Below, in pieces: positions 1-8,615 of a DNA stretch of 62,465 nucleotides (the stretch's first letter is position 1; each line of letters starts with the position of its first letter). The DNA is taken from assembly GCA_002704915.1 (NCBI GenBank), contig PAIP01000074.1:1-62465 (forward strand), written 5' to 3'. The DNA comes from Parvularcula sp. (lineage in GTDB: Bacteria; Pseudomonadota; Alphaproteobacteria; Caulobacterales; Parvularculaceae). Below the pieces are notes generated by a model. It was not told the origin of the DNA. It saw only the letters and a list, made by a program, of their open reading frames with translations, and did no database searches. The position numbers and the translations under genes were made by a program.

Positions 1-653
1 CGCTGAAACACCCGCCCGCGCAGGCTCAAATGTTCATCGCCGTTCCAACGCTGCACCACGGCGTTTTGGACAAATGGCGATTGCGGGTCTGTCTGAAGCT
101 GCTGGCAACGTGTTTCAAGCAAGGCTTCGTCCGTCACCTCAGGATTGAAATCATAACTCGGCGCCGCGCCGCGCGGATCGTTCCGATAACGCCACCAGCC
201 ATCGCCCAGATCGATGAGGGCGCAGCGCATGGCGCTGTTGTCGAATTCGCCTTCCTTCAGGCGCACGGGAGTCGTCAGCCCGTCGCCAAAACCCACATCG
301 ACGAGCCATGGCCCGTCGAGATTGACAATCAGCATCAGATGGTTGCCGATGGCTTCATCGCCCATGAATTCCCGGCCGACGCCGCCGGCGAGCCGTCGCA
401 CGTCGAAACCGATTTCCTCCAATGCCCAGGCGAAGAGGCCGTTCATCTCATAACACCAGCCGCCGCGCTTGCGGTTGACGATCTTGTCGAAGGCGGCCTC
501 CGGCGCGCGCGTCACGGGCGCGCCCAGTTGAACGTCGAGCGGATCGAAGGGGATGGCGTCCACATGGGCGCGGCTCAGCGCACGCAGGGTTTCAACATCG
601 GCTTTCGGGACCCCATCGTAGTCGATGCGGTTGAAATAGGCGGAGAGGTTCAT
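1..653 (-). CDS. nat: Arylamine N-acetyltransferase (C-terminus cut by window edge)
   Basis: The reverse strand reads open from an ATG at 653 to the window edge, about 217 residues, so the C-terminus is missing. It shows the NAT-family signature RGGWCYEMN with the presumed catalytic Cys at residue 67. The expected His (NHLML, residue 105) and Asp (LVDVGFGD, residue 119) complete the Cys-His-Asp triad. The family moves an acetyl group from acetyl-CoA to arylamines or hydrazines in the cytoplasm; the native substrate cannot be told. It lies downstream of phaC on the same strand, 108 bp away. nat genes near PHA genes are known elsewhere, but a link here is inference. Confidence 0.9.
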   Translation of the reverse strand, partial: MNLSAYFNRIDYDGVPKADVETLRALSRAHVDAIPFDPLDVQLGAPVTRAPEAAFDKIVNRKRGGWCYEMNGLFAWALEEIGFDVRRLAGGVGREFMGDEAIGNHLMLIVNLDGPWLVDVGFGDGLTTPVRLKEGEFDNSAMRCALIDLGDGWWRYRNDPRGAAPSYDFNPEVTDEALLETRCQQLQTDPQSPFVQNAVVQRWNGDEHLSLRGRVFQ

Positions 654-761
654 GGAGCTCACCTGATTTTTCGCCGCTTCAAGTATCATGGCGTTTCAAG
701 CGGCGCTATCTGGCGATGAACGGTCCGGCGCACCACGCGAACGCATGGCCGCGAAAGAGGG

Positions 762-2780
762 TCAGGCTTTCACCTTCACATAGCCCCCCGGCGCATCCTC
801 GATGATGGAAAGCCCGCCGTCGCCGGGCTGGCGCGCCGGGACCTTGCCGGGACTGACCTTGTTCAGCCATTCGATCCAATAAGGCCACCAGGAGCCGGGA
901 TGACGCTCGGCGCCGGCTTTCCACTCCTCAAGCGTCGCCGGCAGGCGTTTATTGGTGGAATGGTGATATTTGTGTTTGTCCGGGTGGTTGATCACGCCGG
1001 CGATATGGCCGGACCCCGCGAGCATGAATTCCACATTGTCATTGTCGCCCGAGGCGAAAAGCCGGGCGGTTCTGTAAACGGAATTATGCGGCGCGATGTG
1101 GTCGGTCTCGCCCGCCTGCATGAAGATCGGAACGTCCACCTCCGACAGGTCGAGGCGGCAATTGTCCATCACCATCTCTCCTTCGGCGAGGCGGTTATGC
1201 TGATAGAATTCGCGCAGATAAAAGAGATGCACGTTTTTCGGCATACGCGTCGCGTCGGAGTTCCAGAAGAGAAGATCGAAGCGCGCCGGGTCCTTGCCCT
1301 TCAGATAATTGTCGATGACGAAGGACCAGATAAGATCGTTGGAGCGCAGCATGTTGAAGGTCGTCGCCATGGCGCGCCCTTCGAGAACGCCGCCCGCCGC
1401 ATCCATCTGTTTCTCGATGGCGTCGAGCTGATCGTCGTCGACGAACAGGAGGAGGTCGCCGGATTCCTTGAAATCCGCCTGGGCCGTGAAAAAGGTGGCC
1501 GAGTTGACGCGATGGTCGCCCTGCTTCTCCATGAGGGCGAGCGCCGTCGACAGCATGGTGCCGCCGATGCAATAGCCGATCGTGTCGGCCTTTTCCTCGC
1601 CGGTCGCCTGTTTGACCGCGCCGAGGGCCTCGAACAGCCCTTGCTTGATATAGTCTTCGAAGGTCTTGTCGCGCAGCTCCGGCCCCGGATTGACCCAGCT
1701 CATGACGAACACCGTGCGGCCCTGATCCACCAGCCAGTGGATGAAGGAGTTCTGCGGCTGGAGATCGAGGATATAGAATTTGTTGATCCAGGGCGGGATG
1801 ATGAGCATGGGCGTCTTCGCCACTGTCTCCGTCGTCGGCGAGTACTGGATGAGCTGGAAGATCTCGTTCTGGAAAACCACCTTGCCCGGCGTCGTCGCGA
1901 CATTCTCGCCGAGTTTGAAATAGTCGAGATCGGCCTGGCGGATCGCCAGCTCCCCATGGCCGCGATCGATGTCTTCGAGAAGGTTTCTCAGTCCCTTGAG
2001 CAGATTTTCGCCTTTCGACTCCAGCGTCGCTTCGATCACTTCCGGGTTGAGCATGGCGAAATTCGACGGCGCGAAGGCGTCGATGAACTGGCGGGTGAAA
2101 AACTCAGCCTTTTTCTTTTCGTGTTCGTCTTCGAACTCCAACTGGGCGATGGTCGTCTCCAGCCAGCGCGCGAAGATCAGATAAGATTGTTTGACGAAAT
2201 CCAGCATGGGATTTTCGTTCCATGCGGGATGCGCAAAGCGCTTGTCGCCCTTGGCCGGTTCGATCGTTGGCCTGACCTCTTCGCCAGCCATGCGCCGGGA
2301 CTGATTGGCCATGAGCTTGGCGTAATCGCCCCACAGATTGAACTGGCGCTGCATCACGGCGCCCGGATCGATGGAAAGCCCCTTTAGCATCTCCTGAAAG
2401 GCTTCCCCCACATTCAGGGGATCGGCGGGCAGTTCTCCGGTATAGCGGCGCATGTCCTGATTGCGGACGGCGAATTCGCGGAGCACTTCCTGGCTCTTGC
2501 CAGACACTTCGGTGAGATATTCGGAGAGGGCGTCGAAATCCTGATAGAGGGAGCGATGGGGATGCGCCTGTGTTTCCGCCTTTTTCCGAGGGCCTTCGGC
2601 GGCGGCGGTTTCGGTCTGCGCGGCCGTCTTTTTCGAAGGCTTCCGGGGGCTGGGCGCGGCCTTTTTGGCGGTCTTTTTAGCAGCCTTTTTCGGGGTTTTG
2701 GGGGGCGCCTTCGGGGCTTTGGGCGCCGCCGCCTTTTTCTTCTTCTTGGCCGTCTCTTTTTTGTCCGATTTTTCTTTCAC
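762..2780 (-). CDS. phaC: Class I poly(3-hydroxyalkanoate) synthase with basic N-terminal tail
   Basis: PhaC polymerises 3-hydroxyacyl-CoA into polyester on the granule surface. The 672-residue protein has the PHA synthase lipase-like box GYCIGG with the nucleophile Cys at about residue 404, Asp at about 560 (GETDHIAPHNS) and His at about 592 (GSGHIAG), the expected catalytic triad. The first 70 or so residues are an extra region built almost wholly of Lys, Ala and Pro, resembling histone H1 or the AAKP tails of PhaF and PhaM. Class I enzymes are usually near 590 residues, so this tail explains the length. No phaA, phaB, phasin or phaR gene is visible nearby. Confidence 0.96.
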   Translation of the reverse strand: MKEKSDKKETAKKKKKAAAPKAPKAPPKTPKKAAKKTAKKAAPSPRKPSKKTAAQTETAAAEGPRKKAETQAHPHRSLYQDFDALSEYLTEVSGKSQEVLREFAVRNQDMRRYTGELPADPLNVGEAFQEMLKGLSIDPGAVMQRQFNLWGDYAKLMANQSRRMAGEEVRPTIEPAKGDKRFAHPAWNENPMLDFVKQSYLIFARWLETTIAQLEFEDEHEKKKAEFFTRQFIDAFAPSNFAMLNPEVIEATLESKGENLLKGLRNLLEDIDRGHGELAIRQADLDYFKLGENVATTPGKVVFQNEIFQLIQYSPTTETVAKTPMLIIPPWINKFYILDLQPQNSFIHWLVDQGRTVFVMSWVNPGPELRDKTFEDYIKQGLFEALGAVKQATGEEKADTIGYCIGGTMLSTALALMEKQGDHRVNSATFFTAQADFKESGDLLLFVDDDQLDAIEKQMDAAGGVLEGRAMATTFNMLRSNDLIWSFVIDNYLKGKDPARFDLLFWNSDATRMPKNVHLFYLREFYQHNRLAEGEMVMDNCRLDLSEVDVPIFMQAGETDHIAPHNSVYRTARLFASGDNDNVEFMLAGSGHIAGVINHPDKHKYHHSTNKRLPATLEEWKAGAERHPGSWWPYWIEWLNKVSPGKVPARQPGDGGLSIIEDAPGGYVKVKA

Positions 2781-2854
2781 TTGCGCCTGACGCCCGGTTA
2801 AGGGTTAAACAACCCTGTGTTTTCTGATCTTCGCCTTCTTTATAGGATGGGCTC

Positions 2855-3337
2855 GTGTCCGGTGTAAAACAGTCTTGCTTGCGTCGTCTCGCCCTGCCCC
2901 TGCTGGCGGGCGCGGGGGTCTTCGCCGTGACCGGCTGCGAATCCGGCGATCTCGCCCGTTTTGCGCCGCCGGGCATCGTGAAATACGAAGATCTCGCGGG
3001 AGATCAGCCGGTTAACCCTGATGTGGCGCAGCGCATCGAGGAGCGTCGCGCCGAGAAAGGGGCCGGCAAGTTTCCGCGTCTTGCCGAAACGCCCGACGAG
3101 GAGGACCGTCCGGAGAAAAAGCCGAGAGCCGAACGTGCAGCCGAAATGGCGGCGCTGGTTGAGGCTGGCAACGAGTTGGCCGAGGAAGTCGCTGACGATC
3201 GCGCCGCCGCCGAAGCCGAGCTTGAGCGCGATTTGTCGGCGGCGAGTGATGAGCTAAAAACCCGGATTGACGCCGACAACGCCGCGGCGGCCCGTGAAAG
3301 GCGAGAAAAGCTCGTCGCCCCAGACCCGGACCAGTAA
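2855..3337 (+). CDS. Small lipoprotein with charged coiled-coil-like region
   Basis: A 160-residue protein with an N-terminal signal and a lipobox (AVTGC), so probably lipid-anchored. After the cysteine come a short conserved-looking stretch (PPGIVKYEDL) and a long Glu/Ala/Arg-rich helical region likely to form a coiled coil. The start is a GTG, preceded by a weak AGGAT at 2845; the nearby ATG at 2847 is out of frame. It diverges from phaC and lies 67 bp upstream of glpX, so it may be the first gene of the glpX transcript. I do not recognise a function. Confidence 0.75.
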   Translation: MSGVKQSCLRRLALPLLAGAGVFAVTGCESGDLARFAPPGIVKYEDLAGDQPVNPDVAQRIEERRAEKGAGKFPRLAETPDEEDRPEKKPRAERAAEMAALVEAGNELAEEVADDRAAAEAELERDLSAASDELKTRIDADNAAAARERREKLVAPDPDQ

Positions 3338-3404
3338 CGCGGAACAATGATTGCACCTTTCGTCTTTGAGCCCCGCAGATTTCAAAACCCACGGAAAGAA
3401 TCCC

Positions 3405-4364
3405 ATGTCCACTGATGAACAGTTTCTAGACCGCGTCCTCACCATGGAAGTGGGCCGCTGCACCGAAGCGGCGGCCATTGCAGCTTCCACCAAGATCGGC
3501 CGCGGCGACAAGGAAGGCGCCGACGACGCCGCCGTCACCGCGCTGCGGGATGCGCTCAACAAGCTTCACATCGACGGAAAGGTCGTCATTGGCGAGGGCG
3601 AGCGCGATGAAGCGCCTATGCTGTATATCGGTGAAAAGGTCGGCCTCGGCGACGGGCCCAAGGTGGACATCGCCCTTGATCCGCTGGAAGGCACGACGCT
3701 GACCGCCAAGGCCATGTCCAACGCTCTCGCAGTCGTAGCGATGGCGCAGGGCGGCACGCTTCTTCATGCGCCGGATGTCTATATGGACAAGATCGCCTGC
3801 GGACCCGGCTATCCGGAAGGCGTGATCGATCTCGACGCGCCGGTTGAAGACAATATCGCTGCGCTCGCCAAGGCGAAGAATGTTGGCACGGACGACATCA
3901 CGCTGTGCATTCTCGACCGCGAACGCCACCAGCCGCTGATCGACGGCGCACGGAAAATGGGATCGCGCGTGTTTCTGATTTCCGACGGCGACGTCGCAGG
4001 CGTCTTCCACACAACCGAGAAATCCACCGGCATCGACCTTTATGTGGGGCAGGGCGGCGCGCCGGAAGGCGTTCTCGCCGCAGCGGCGCTGCGCTGTGTC
4101 GGCGGTCAGATGCAAGGCAGACTTCACTTCCGCAATGACGATGAGCGCGGGCGGGCCGAGCGCATCGGCATCACCGACTTCGACAAAAAATATAATCTTA
4201 TGGATCTCGCCTCGGGCGACGTTTTCTTCGCGGCGACAGGCGTTACCAACGGCACCATGCTGGACGGCGTCAAATGGGAGAAGGACTATGTCCACACCCA
4301 TACGGTGGTGATGCGCTCGAAAACCGGCACGATCCGATATATTCGCGCACGCACGGAGCGCTAG
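3405..4364 (+). CDS. glpX: Class II fructose-1,6-bisphosphatase
   Basis: GlpX hydrolyses fructose-1,6-bisphosphate to fructose-6-phosphate in gluconeogenesis. The protein shows family features in order: an N-terminal EAAAIAAS segment, a metal/substrate region with GEGERDEAPML, DPLEGTT, and a C-terminal stretch with TGVTNG and HTHTVVMRS. I chose the ATG at 3405 (320 residues, normal for GlpX) because GGAAAG lies just upstream. An earlier TTG at 3351 would add 18 residues with no family character. The DUF3297 gene follows after 9 bp, suggesting one operon. Confidence 0.96.
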   Translation: MSTDEQFLDRVLTMEVGRCTEAAAIAASTKIGRGDKEGADDAAVTALRDALNKLHIDGKVVIGEGERDEAPMLYIGEKVGLGDGPKVDIALDPLEGTTLTAKAMSNALAVVAMAQGGTLLHAPDVYMDKIACGPGYPEGVIDLDAPVEDNIAALAKAKNVGTDDITLCILDRERHQPLIDGARKMGSRVFLISDGDVAGVFHTTEKSTGIDLYVGQGGAPEGVLAAAALRCVGGQMQGRLHFRNDDERGRAERIGITDFDKKYNLMDLASGDVFFAATGVTNGTMLDGVKWEKDYVHTHTVVMRSKTGTIRYIRARTER

Positions 4365-4373
4365 GAGCAAGGC

Positions 4374-4631
4374 ATGTCTGAACAGGAACAGCTTCCCGAT
4401 CTTCCCGACCGCCTCAGCGTCAATCCGAAAAGCCCGTATTTCAATGCGGATGTCTTCCAGCGCGATATCGGCATCCGGATCAACGGTCAGGAAAAGACCA
4501 ATGTGGAGGAATACTGCGTCTCCGAGGGATGGATCAAAGTCGCCGTCGGCAAAAGCATGGACCGCCACGGCAATCCGCTGACCATGACCCTGAAAGGCGA
4601 GGTCGAGCCTTTCTATAAAGAACGCAAATAG
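4374..4631 (+). CDS. DUF3297 family protein
   Basis: An 85-residue acidic protein that matches my recollection of the DUF3297 family (N-terminal PDRLSVNP, a central GIRINGxEKTNVEEYC, and a C-terminal LTMTLKGEVEPFY). The family's biochemical role is not known; some members have been named glutathione peroxidase without basis. It follows glpX by 9 bp with GGAGCAAGG before its ATG, so it is probably co-transcribed with it. Confidence 0.85.
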   Translation: MSEQEQLPDLPDRLSVNPKSPYFNADVFQRDIGIRINGQEKTNVEEYCVSEGWIKVAVGKSMDRHGNPLTMTLKGEVEPFYKERK

Positions 4632-4661
4632 TTGGGCTTTATCCTAACAAAGACTGGCATA

Positions 4662-4761
4662 TGTCATCCCGGAAAACGCCTTATGGCGTTTATCCGGGAT
4701 CTCTGCGCGTAGATAGAGACTGGAGATCCCGGCGCTCCGCTGCGCTGCGGCCGGGATGACA
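4662..4761. repeat. Nested palindromic intergenic element (TCATCCCGG type)
   Basis: About 100 bp bounded by GTCATCCCGG (4663-4672) and its exact reverse complement CCGGGATGAC (4751-4760). Inside are a second pair, CCGGGATCTC (4694-4703) and GAGATCCCGG (4723-4732), and a small hairpin AAACGCC/GGCGTTT. This nested build is typical of REP- or RPE-like mobile palindromes. It sits after DUF3297 and could also end that transcript. Only one copy of this type is in the window. Confidence 0.75.
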
Positions 4762-4871
4762 ACAGTTGATCGCAAAGTCTGGGTTTTATTTAACAAGCGA
4801 ACCGCAAGAAACGGGCGGCGATGCGATGCGCGGCGCCTTATGCTGGGCGTCTCGTTCAAAAGAGGTCGCTC

Positions 4872-5834
4872 ATGCCTGCAAAACTGAAACTCGTTCACCC
4901 GCCGCAATTCGATGAAGACGCTCGCTGGGCCGCGGTGTCGCGGCGCGATGCGTCCGCTGACGGCGCGTTCTGGTCATGCGTCAGAAGCACCGGCGTTTAC
5001 TGCCGCCCGTCCTGCGCCGGACGGCCCAAGCGCGAGAATGTTTTCTTTGTTGAGACGCGCGCGGAAGCGGAGACCGCCGGTTTCCGCCCCTGCAAGCGCT
5101 GCCGGCCGGACCGGTTCGTGGCGGGAAGTCTCTCCGAGCGTATTGACCATGTCGATTGGGGGAAGGTGAAGACCCTGTTAGACGGTCAGGGCTGGGCGCC
5201 GCTGGGCAGACTGTTGAGCGACGATGACTGCGCTGCGCTGATCGATGGTTATGACGATGACGAGCGTTATCGCTCCACAGTGATGATGCGCCGACATGGT
5301 TTCGGCGAAGGCGAGTATCGCTATTTCGCCGATCCGGCGCCGCCGCTTGTCTCGATGCTGCGCACAGGGCTTTATGAAAAGCTTGCGCCCATCGCGAATG
5401 AGTGGTTGGCGGCGTTGAAGGAAAATCGCCCAGCATTTCCGGCGACCCATGAGGCATATCGCCGGTGCTGCGCCATGGCGGGGCAGAACCGGCCGACGCC
5501 GCTGATCCTCAAATACGGGCCCGGAGATTATAACCGCCTGCATCAGGATCTTTATGGCGGCGAGATTTTTCCGATCCAGGCTGCGGTTCTGTTGTCAGAG
5601 CCGGAACGTGACTTTTCCGGAGGAGAATTCGTCATGACGGAGCAGACGCCGCGGCGCCAGTCGCGTGCGATAGTTGCGCCCATGGAGAAAGGTTTCGCCA
5701 TCGCCTTCGCCGTCAATGATCGGCCCATGACGGGCGCCCGCGGCGCCTATCGCGTGAAAATGCGCCATGGCGTGAGCGAGATCCGTGATGGAAAACGCTA
5801 TTGCCTTGGCGTGATTTTTCACGATGCGGCGTAA
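4872..5834 (+). CDS. Ada-type zinc domain fused to 2OG-Fe(II) oxygenase
   Basis: A 320-residue two-domain protein. Residues about 15-80 match the N-terminal domain of Ada, with four cysteines in YCRPSC (44, 48) and PCKRC (74, 77). In Ada these bind zinc and one accepts methyl groups from DNA phosphotriesters. Residues about 200-320 form a 2-oxoglutarate/Fe(II) dioxygenase with HQD (His224, Asp226), a distal His near 299 and an Arg-rich end. The AraC-type helix-turn-helix and the O6-methylguanine methyltransferase domain of Ada are absent. The ATG at 4872 follows AGAGG; an in-frame start at 4821 is less likely. A role in alkylation repair is inferred; the oxygenase substrate is unknown. Confidence 0.85.
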   Translation: MPAKLKLVHPPQFDEDARWAAVSRRDASADGAFWSCVRSTGVYCRPSCAGRPKRENVFFVETRAEAETAGFRPCKRCRPDRFVAGSLSERIDHVDWGKVKTLLDGQGWAPLGRLLSDDDCAALIDGYDDDERYRSTVMMRRHGFGEGEYRYFADPAPPLVSMLRTGLYEKLAPIANEWLAALKENRPAFPATHEAYRRCCAMAGQNRPTPLILKYGPGDYNRLHQDLYGGEIFPIQAAVLLSEPERDFSGGEFVMTEQTPRRQSRAIVAPMEKGFAIAFAVNDRPMTGARGAYRVKMRHGVSEIRDGKRYCLGVIFHDAA

Positions 5835-5840
5835 GAGGCT

Positions 5841-6995
5841 TTACGCGACAGCCTGCGCCTTTTCCGCTTTGGGGCGTTTGAAAACAAGCGTCGCGGTAAC
5901 GCCGCCGCCGACGCCACCGGCGATGGAGAAAGCGGCGCCATTTGCCTTCGCCACGGATTTGACCAGCGCCAGGCCGAGGCCGAGGCCCTCATGTTCGCGC
6001 GAAGAGGAATTGTCCGCTTGCTGAAACGGCTTGCCCATGCGCTCAAGCACTTCAGGGCTCGCGCCCTGGCCTGTGTCGGTGATGCGCACCGCAACGCGTT
6101 CCGGATCGCATTTGATCAGAATGCTCACATGGCCGCCTTCGACATTGAATTTGAGGGCGTTGGAAAGAAGCTCGCGGATCGCCATGCTTGCTTCATCCTG
6201 CTTCGCGACCACATCGGCCTTGAGGCGAAGCGAGTCGACGGAGACCGTGACGCCTCTAAGGCGCGCAGTCTTGCGAATATTGTCGACTTCCGAATTGACA
6301 ATGCCGACGATATCCGCCGTGTCGTCCACCTCTCCGCCCGCATGGGAAGACAGACGGGTGAATTCGAGAATGCGGTCGAGAACGTTGAGCACCTTTTCGC
6401 CGCTGCCGCGAATATGCTTGACGAACTCAACGGCGTTTTCCGTGCCCGATAGGCCGTTGTCCTGCTCAAGCAGGCGCGCAAAACCGACAATGTGATTGAG
6501 CGGCGTCCTGAGCTCGTGATTCATCACCGAAAGAAATGCGTCGCGGGCTTCGTCGGCGTTGTCCGGCGCCGGCGGCGGGCTCGCTTCGGAAACGCTATCG
6601 GCGTTCTGGAACGCATATTCGTCCAGCGCCTGACGCAAGGCGGCCTTGAGCTCGTCATTGTCGCATGGCTTGCGGAAGAAGCGCATGACGCCGCCTTCAT
6701 TGACGGCCGCCACGGCGGTTTCCTGGTCGGAATTGCCGGTTAGCATCAGACGTCGAATTTGCGGCGCGCGGGAGCGAACGGTTTTCAAAAGCTCAACGCC
6801 GTTCATTTCCGGCATCTGCATGTCGGCGACGATGACCGCGATGTCCGGATCCCCGGCGATCATCTCCAGCGCCTGCGGTCCGCTATTGGCGGTGACGATG
6901 CTGAACTCCAGCGACAGCCGCCGGCGCAAGGCCGCGATCAGATTCGGTTCGTCGTCAACGAGGAGAACTTTTTTAGGCTGCGATGATGTCATCAT
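5841..6995 (-). CDS. Response-regulator receiver fused to histidine kinase
   Basis: A soluble protein of about 384 residues: an N-terminal receiver domain (acidic pocket DDE, phospho-acceptor Asp58 in VIVADMQMPEMNG, conserved Lys in FRKP), an Ala/Pro-rich linker, a dimerisation domain with His160 (MNHELRTPLN) and a HATPase domain with N, G1 (DTGQG) and G2 (GLGLGLALV) boxes. The ATG ATG pair at 6995 follows a GGAG eight bases away; a start at 7019 is also open. It overlaps the upstream kinase gene by 23 bp and is probably translationally coupled. The receiver placed before the kinase suggests it is the phosphorylation target of a partner. Confidence 0.92.
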   Translation of the reverse strand: MMTSSQPKKVLLVDDEPNLIAALRRRLSLEFSIVTANSGPQALEMIAGDPDIAVIVADMQMPEMNGVELLKTVRSRAPQIRRLMLTGNSDQETAVAAVNEGGVMRFFRKPCDNDELKAALRQALDEYAFQNADSVSEASPPPAPDNADEARDAFLSVMNHELRTPLNHIVGFARLLEQDNGLSGTENAVEFVKHIRGSGEKVLNVLDRILEFTRLSSHAGGEVDDTADIVGIVNSEVDNIRKTARLRGVTVSVDSLRLKADVVAKQDEASMAIRELLSNALKFNVEGGHVSILIKCDPERVAVRITDTGQGASPEVLERMGKPFQQADNSSSREHEGLGLGLALVKSVAKANGAAFSIAGGVGGGVTATLVFKRPKAEKAQAVA

Positions 6996-8367
6996 CCGAC
7001 TCCGTATCGGTGTCCGCATCTGTATCGATGAGGGGTTGTTGAAGCTCGCCCTTCAGCGGCAATTGAATGAGGAAAGTGGTGGCGAAGCCGTCCTTTTCCA
7101 CGAGGGTGAGCTTGCCGCCATGGCCTTTGACGATCGTGTCCTTGGCGAGCGCAAGCCCCTGGCCTGTGCCTTTTCCGACGGGCTTCGTCGTGAAGAACGG
7201 ATCGAAAATTTTCTGCTTTAGCGTTTCCGGCACGCCGCAACCGGTGTCGCTCATATAGATCTGCACATAATCGTCTTCCGCGCTGGTTTCGATCTCGATG
7301 CGGCCGCGGCCCTTGCCTGCCTCGTCGACCGCGTCGATGGCGTTGATAACCAGGTTGAGGAAGACCTGCTGCACTTGCCCCTTGCGGCAGCGCACGCGCG
7401 GCAAATCGGGGTCGAGATTCGCCTCAATATCCGCCGTGTTCTTGCCGCGGTTTTTGCACATGGCGAGAACGTTCTTGATAATCGCGTTGACGTCGACTTC
7501 ATCCTTGTCGTCCGTGCCGGGATGCGCGAATTCTTTCATCAGGATGACGATGTCGCGCACCTGCTTGACGCCGTCGCGGGATTCTCGAAGCGCCGCGCCG
7601 ATCTCTTCGATGAGATTTGTCAGATTGACGGACTGATTGAACTCGTCGACTTTAGCGACTTCTTCTGGGCAGTAACCAAGCTTGGCGACAGCCACCTTCA
7701 GGGCGTCGTAATGCTGGTAACTATTACAGATATTGATGAGACCCTCTTCGAGATAGTCGAGATTGTCGCCGACAAACTGGATCGGCGTGTTGACCTCATG
7801 GGCGATGCCGGCGGAAAGCGCGCCAATGGCCTCAAGGCGGCGGGCCTCATCCATCTGACTTTCCGTCTGTTTGCGTTTTATCTCGGCGTTCACCCGCTGG
7901 GAGATGTCGTGGAAGAAAATCAGATAGCGGATCCGGTCTCCGATGGGTCCCACATAGCCGCGAATGTCTACAGGAAAACTGTCGCCATTATGGCGTGCGG
8001 CGCGTCGGTTTTCGATGAAGAAAGGTCCCGGGCGCCGCCGGCGCAGTTCGGCGCTGAGGCCTGGCAGGAAATCATCCACCGTGCGCTTTCTGAGCGCCTG
8101 CTCGTTTTGCCGCAAATGCCGCTGGGCCATCGCATTGCCGCTGATGATCCGGAAATTCTCATCGCAGGTGATGATCATGTCCGGCGCGACATCCATGATT
8201 TCGGAAAGCAGCGAAGAAACCGCCTGGAAGCCGTCGGCCGCGGCCTCAAGTTGTGAAGTTTTGACATGCAGTTCTCGCGTCTTCTCGGCGAGAAGCTGTT
8301 CGGCCCTTTTTCGGGCAAGCTTTTCGCGCGCAACGATCTGCGTCAGCGCTTCGAGTTCTTTCAGCAT
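6973..8367 (-). CDS. Cytoplasmic PAS-domain sensor histidine kinase
   Basis: 464 residues with no membrane segment. An N-terminal coiled coil (about 1-50) leads to a PAS domain (about 55-160), then a dimerisation segment with His190 in SAGIAHEVNTP and a C-terminal HATPase (N box NLVINAIDA, DTGCGVP, GTGQGLALA). The kinase core resembles NtrB/DctB-type enzymes. The C-terminus is a run of Asp and Thr (roughly DTDADTDTESDDD). It is the first gene of a two-gene unit with the receiver-kinase downstream. The signal is unknown, and no DNA-binding regulator is adjacent. Confidence 0.92.
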   Translation of the reverse strand: MLKELEALTQIVAREKLARKRAEQLLAEKTRELHVKTSQLEAAADGFQAVSSLLSEIMDVAPDMIITCDENFRIISGNAMAQRHLRQNEQALRKRTVDDFLPGLSAELRRRRPGPFFIENRRAARHNGDSFPVDIRGYVGPIGDRIRYLIFFHDISQRVNAEIKRKQTESQMDEARRLEAIGALSAGIAHEVNTPIQFVGDNLDYLEEGLINICNSYQHYDALKVAVAKLGYCPEEVAKVDEFNQSVNLTNLIEEIGAALRESRDGVKQVRDIVILMKEFAHPGTDDKDEVDVNAIIKNVLAMCKNRGKNTADIEANLDPDLPRVRCRKGQVQQVFLNLVINAIDAVDEAGKGRGRIEIETSAEDDYVQIYMSDTGCGVPETLKQKIFDPFFTTKPVGKGTGQGLALAKDTIVKGHGGKLTLVEKDGFATTFLIQLPLKGELQQPLIDTDADTDTESDDDIIAA

Positions 8368-8615
8368 CTTTGCGGCCCCGCCGGCGCTAGAAACTTCACA
8401 AGAGCGATCCTCACCTCTCTGTTTGAGGCGCTAAATCCCGGCATTGCCGGACTTTTAGTAAACAACTAGAAGTTGATAATCTGATTAACGCTCAAAGGAT
8501 GAGGGTTAGCGAAATCTTGCCGAAGAGCGGTTTTGGGCATTTTGCAGGGCCGGATGTTAAGACTCTGGAAAGTTTATCCGCCGGCCCGGCGCCGAATCAC
8601 CAAAAGCATGGGCAT

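Noticed and set aside
30-719. Plus-strand frame of 229 codons at the window start
   Set aside because: The other strand encodes a clear NAT-family protein over the same bases.
900-2387. Long plus-strand frame of 495 codons antisense to phaC
   Set aside because: It mirrors phaC, is Arg/His/Asp-rich as GC-rich shadow frames are, and shows no domain.
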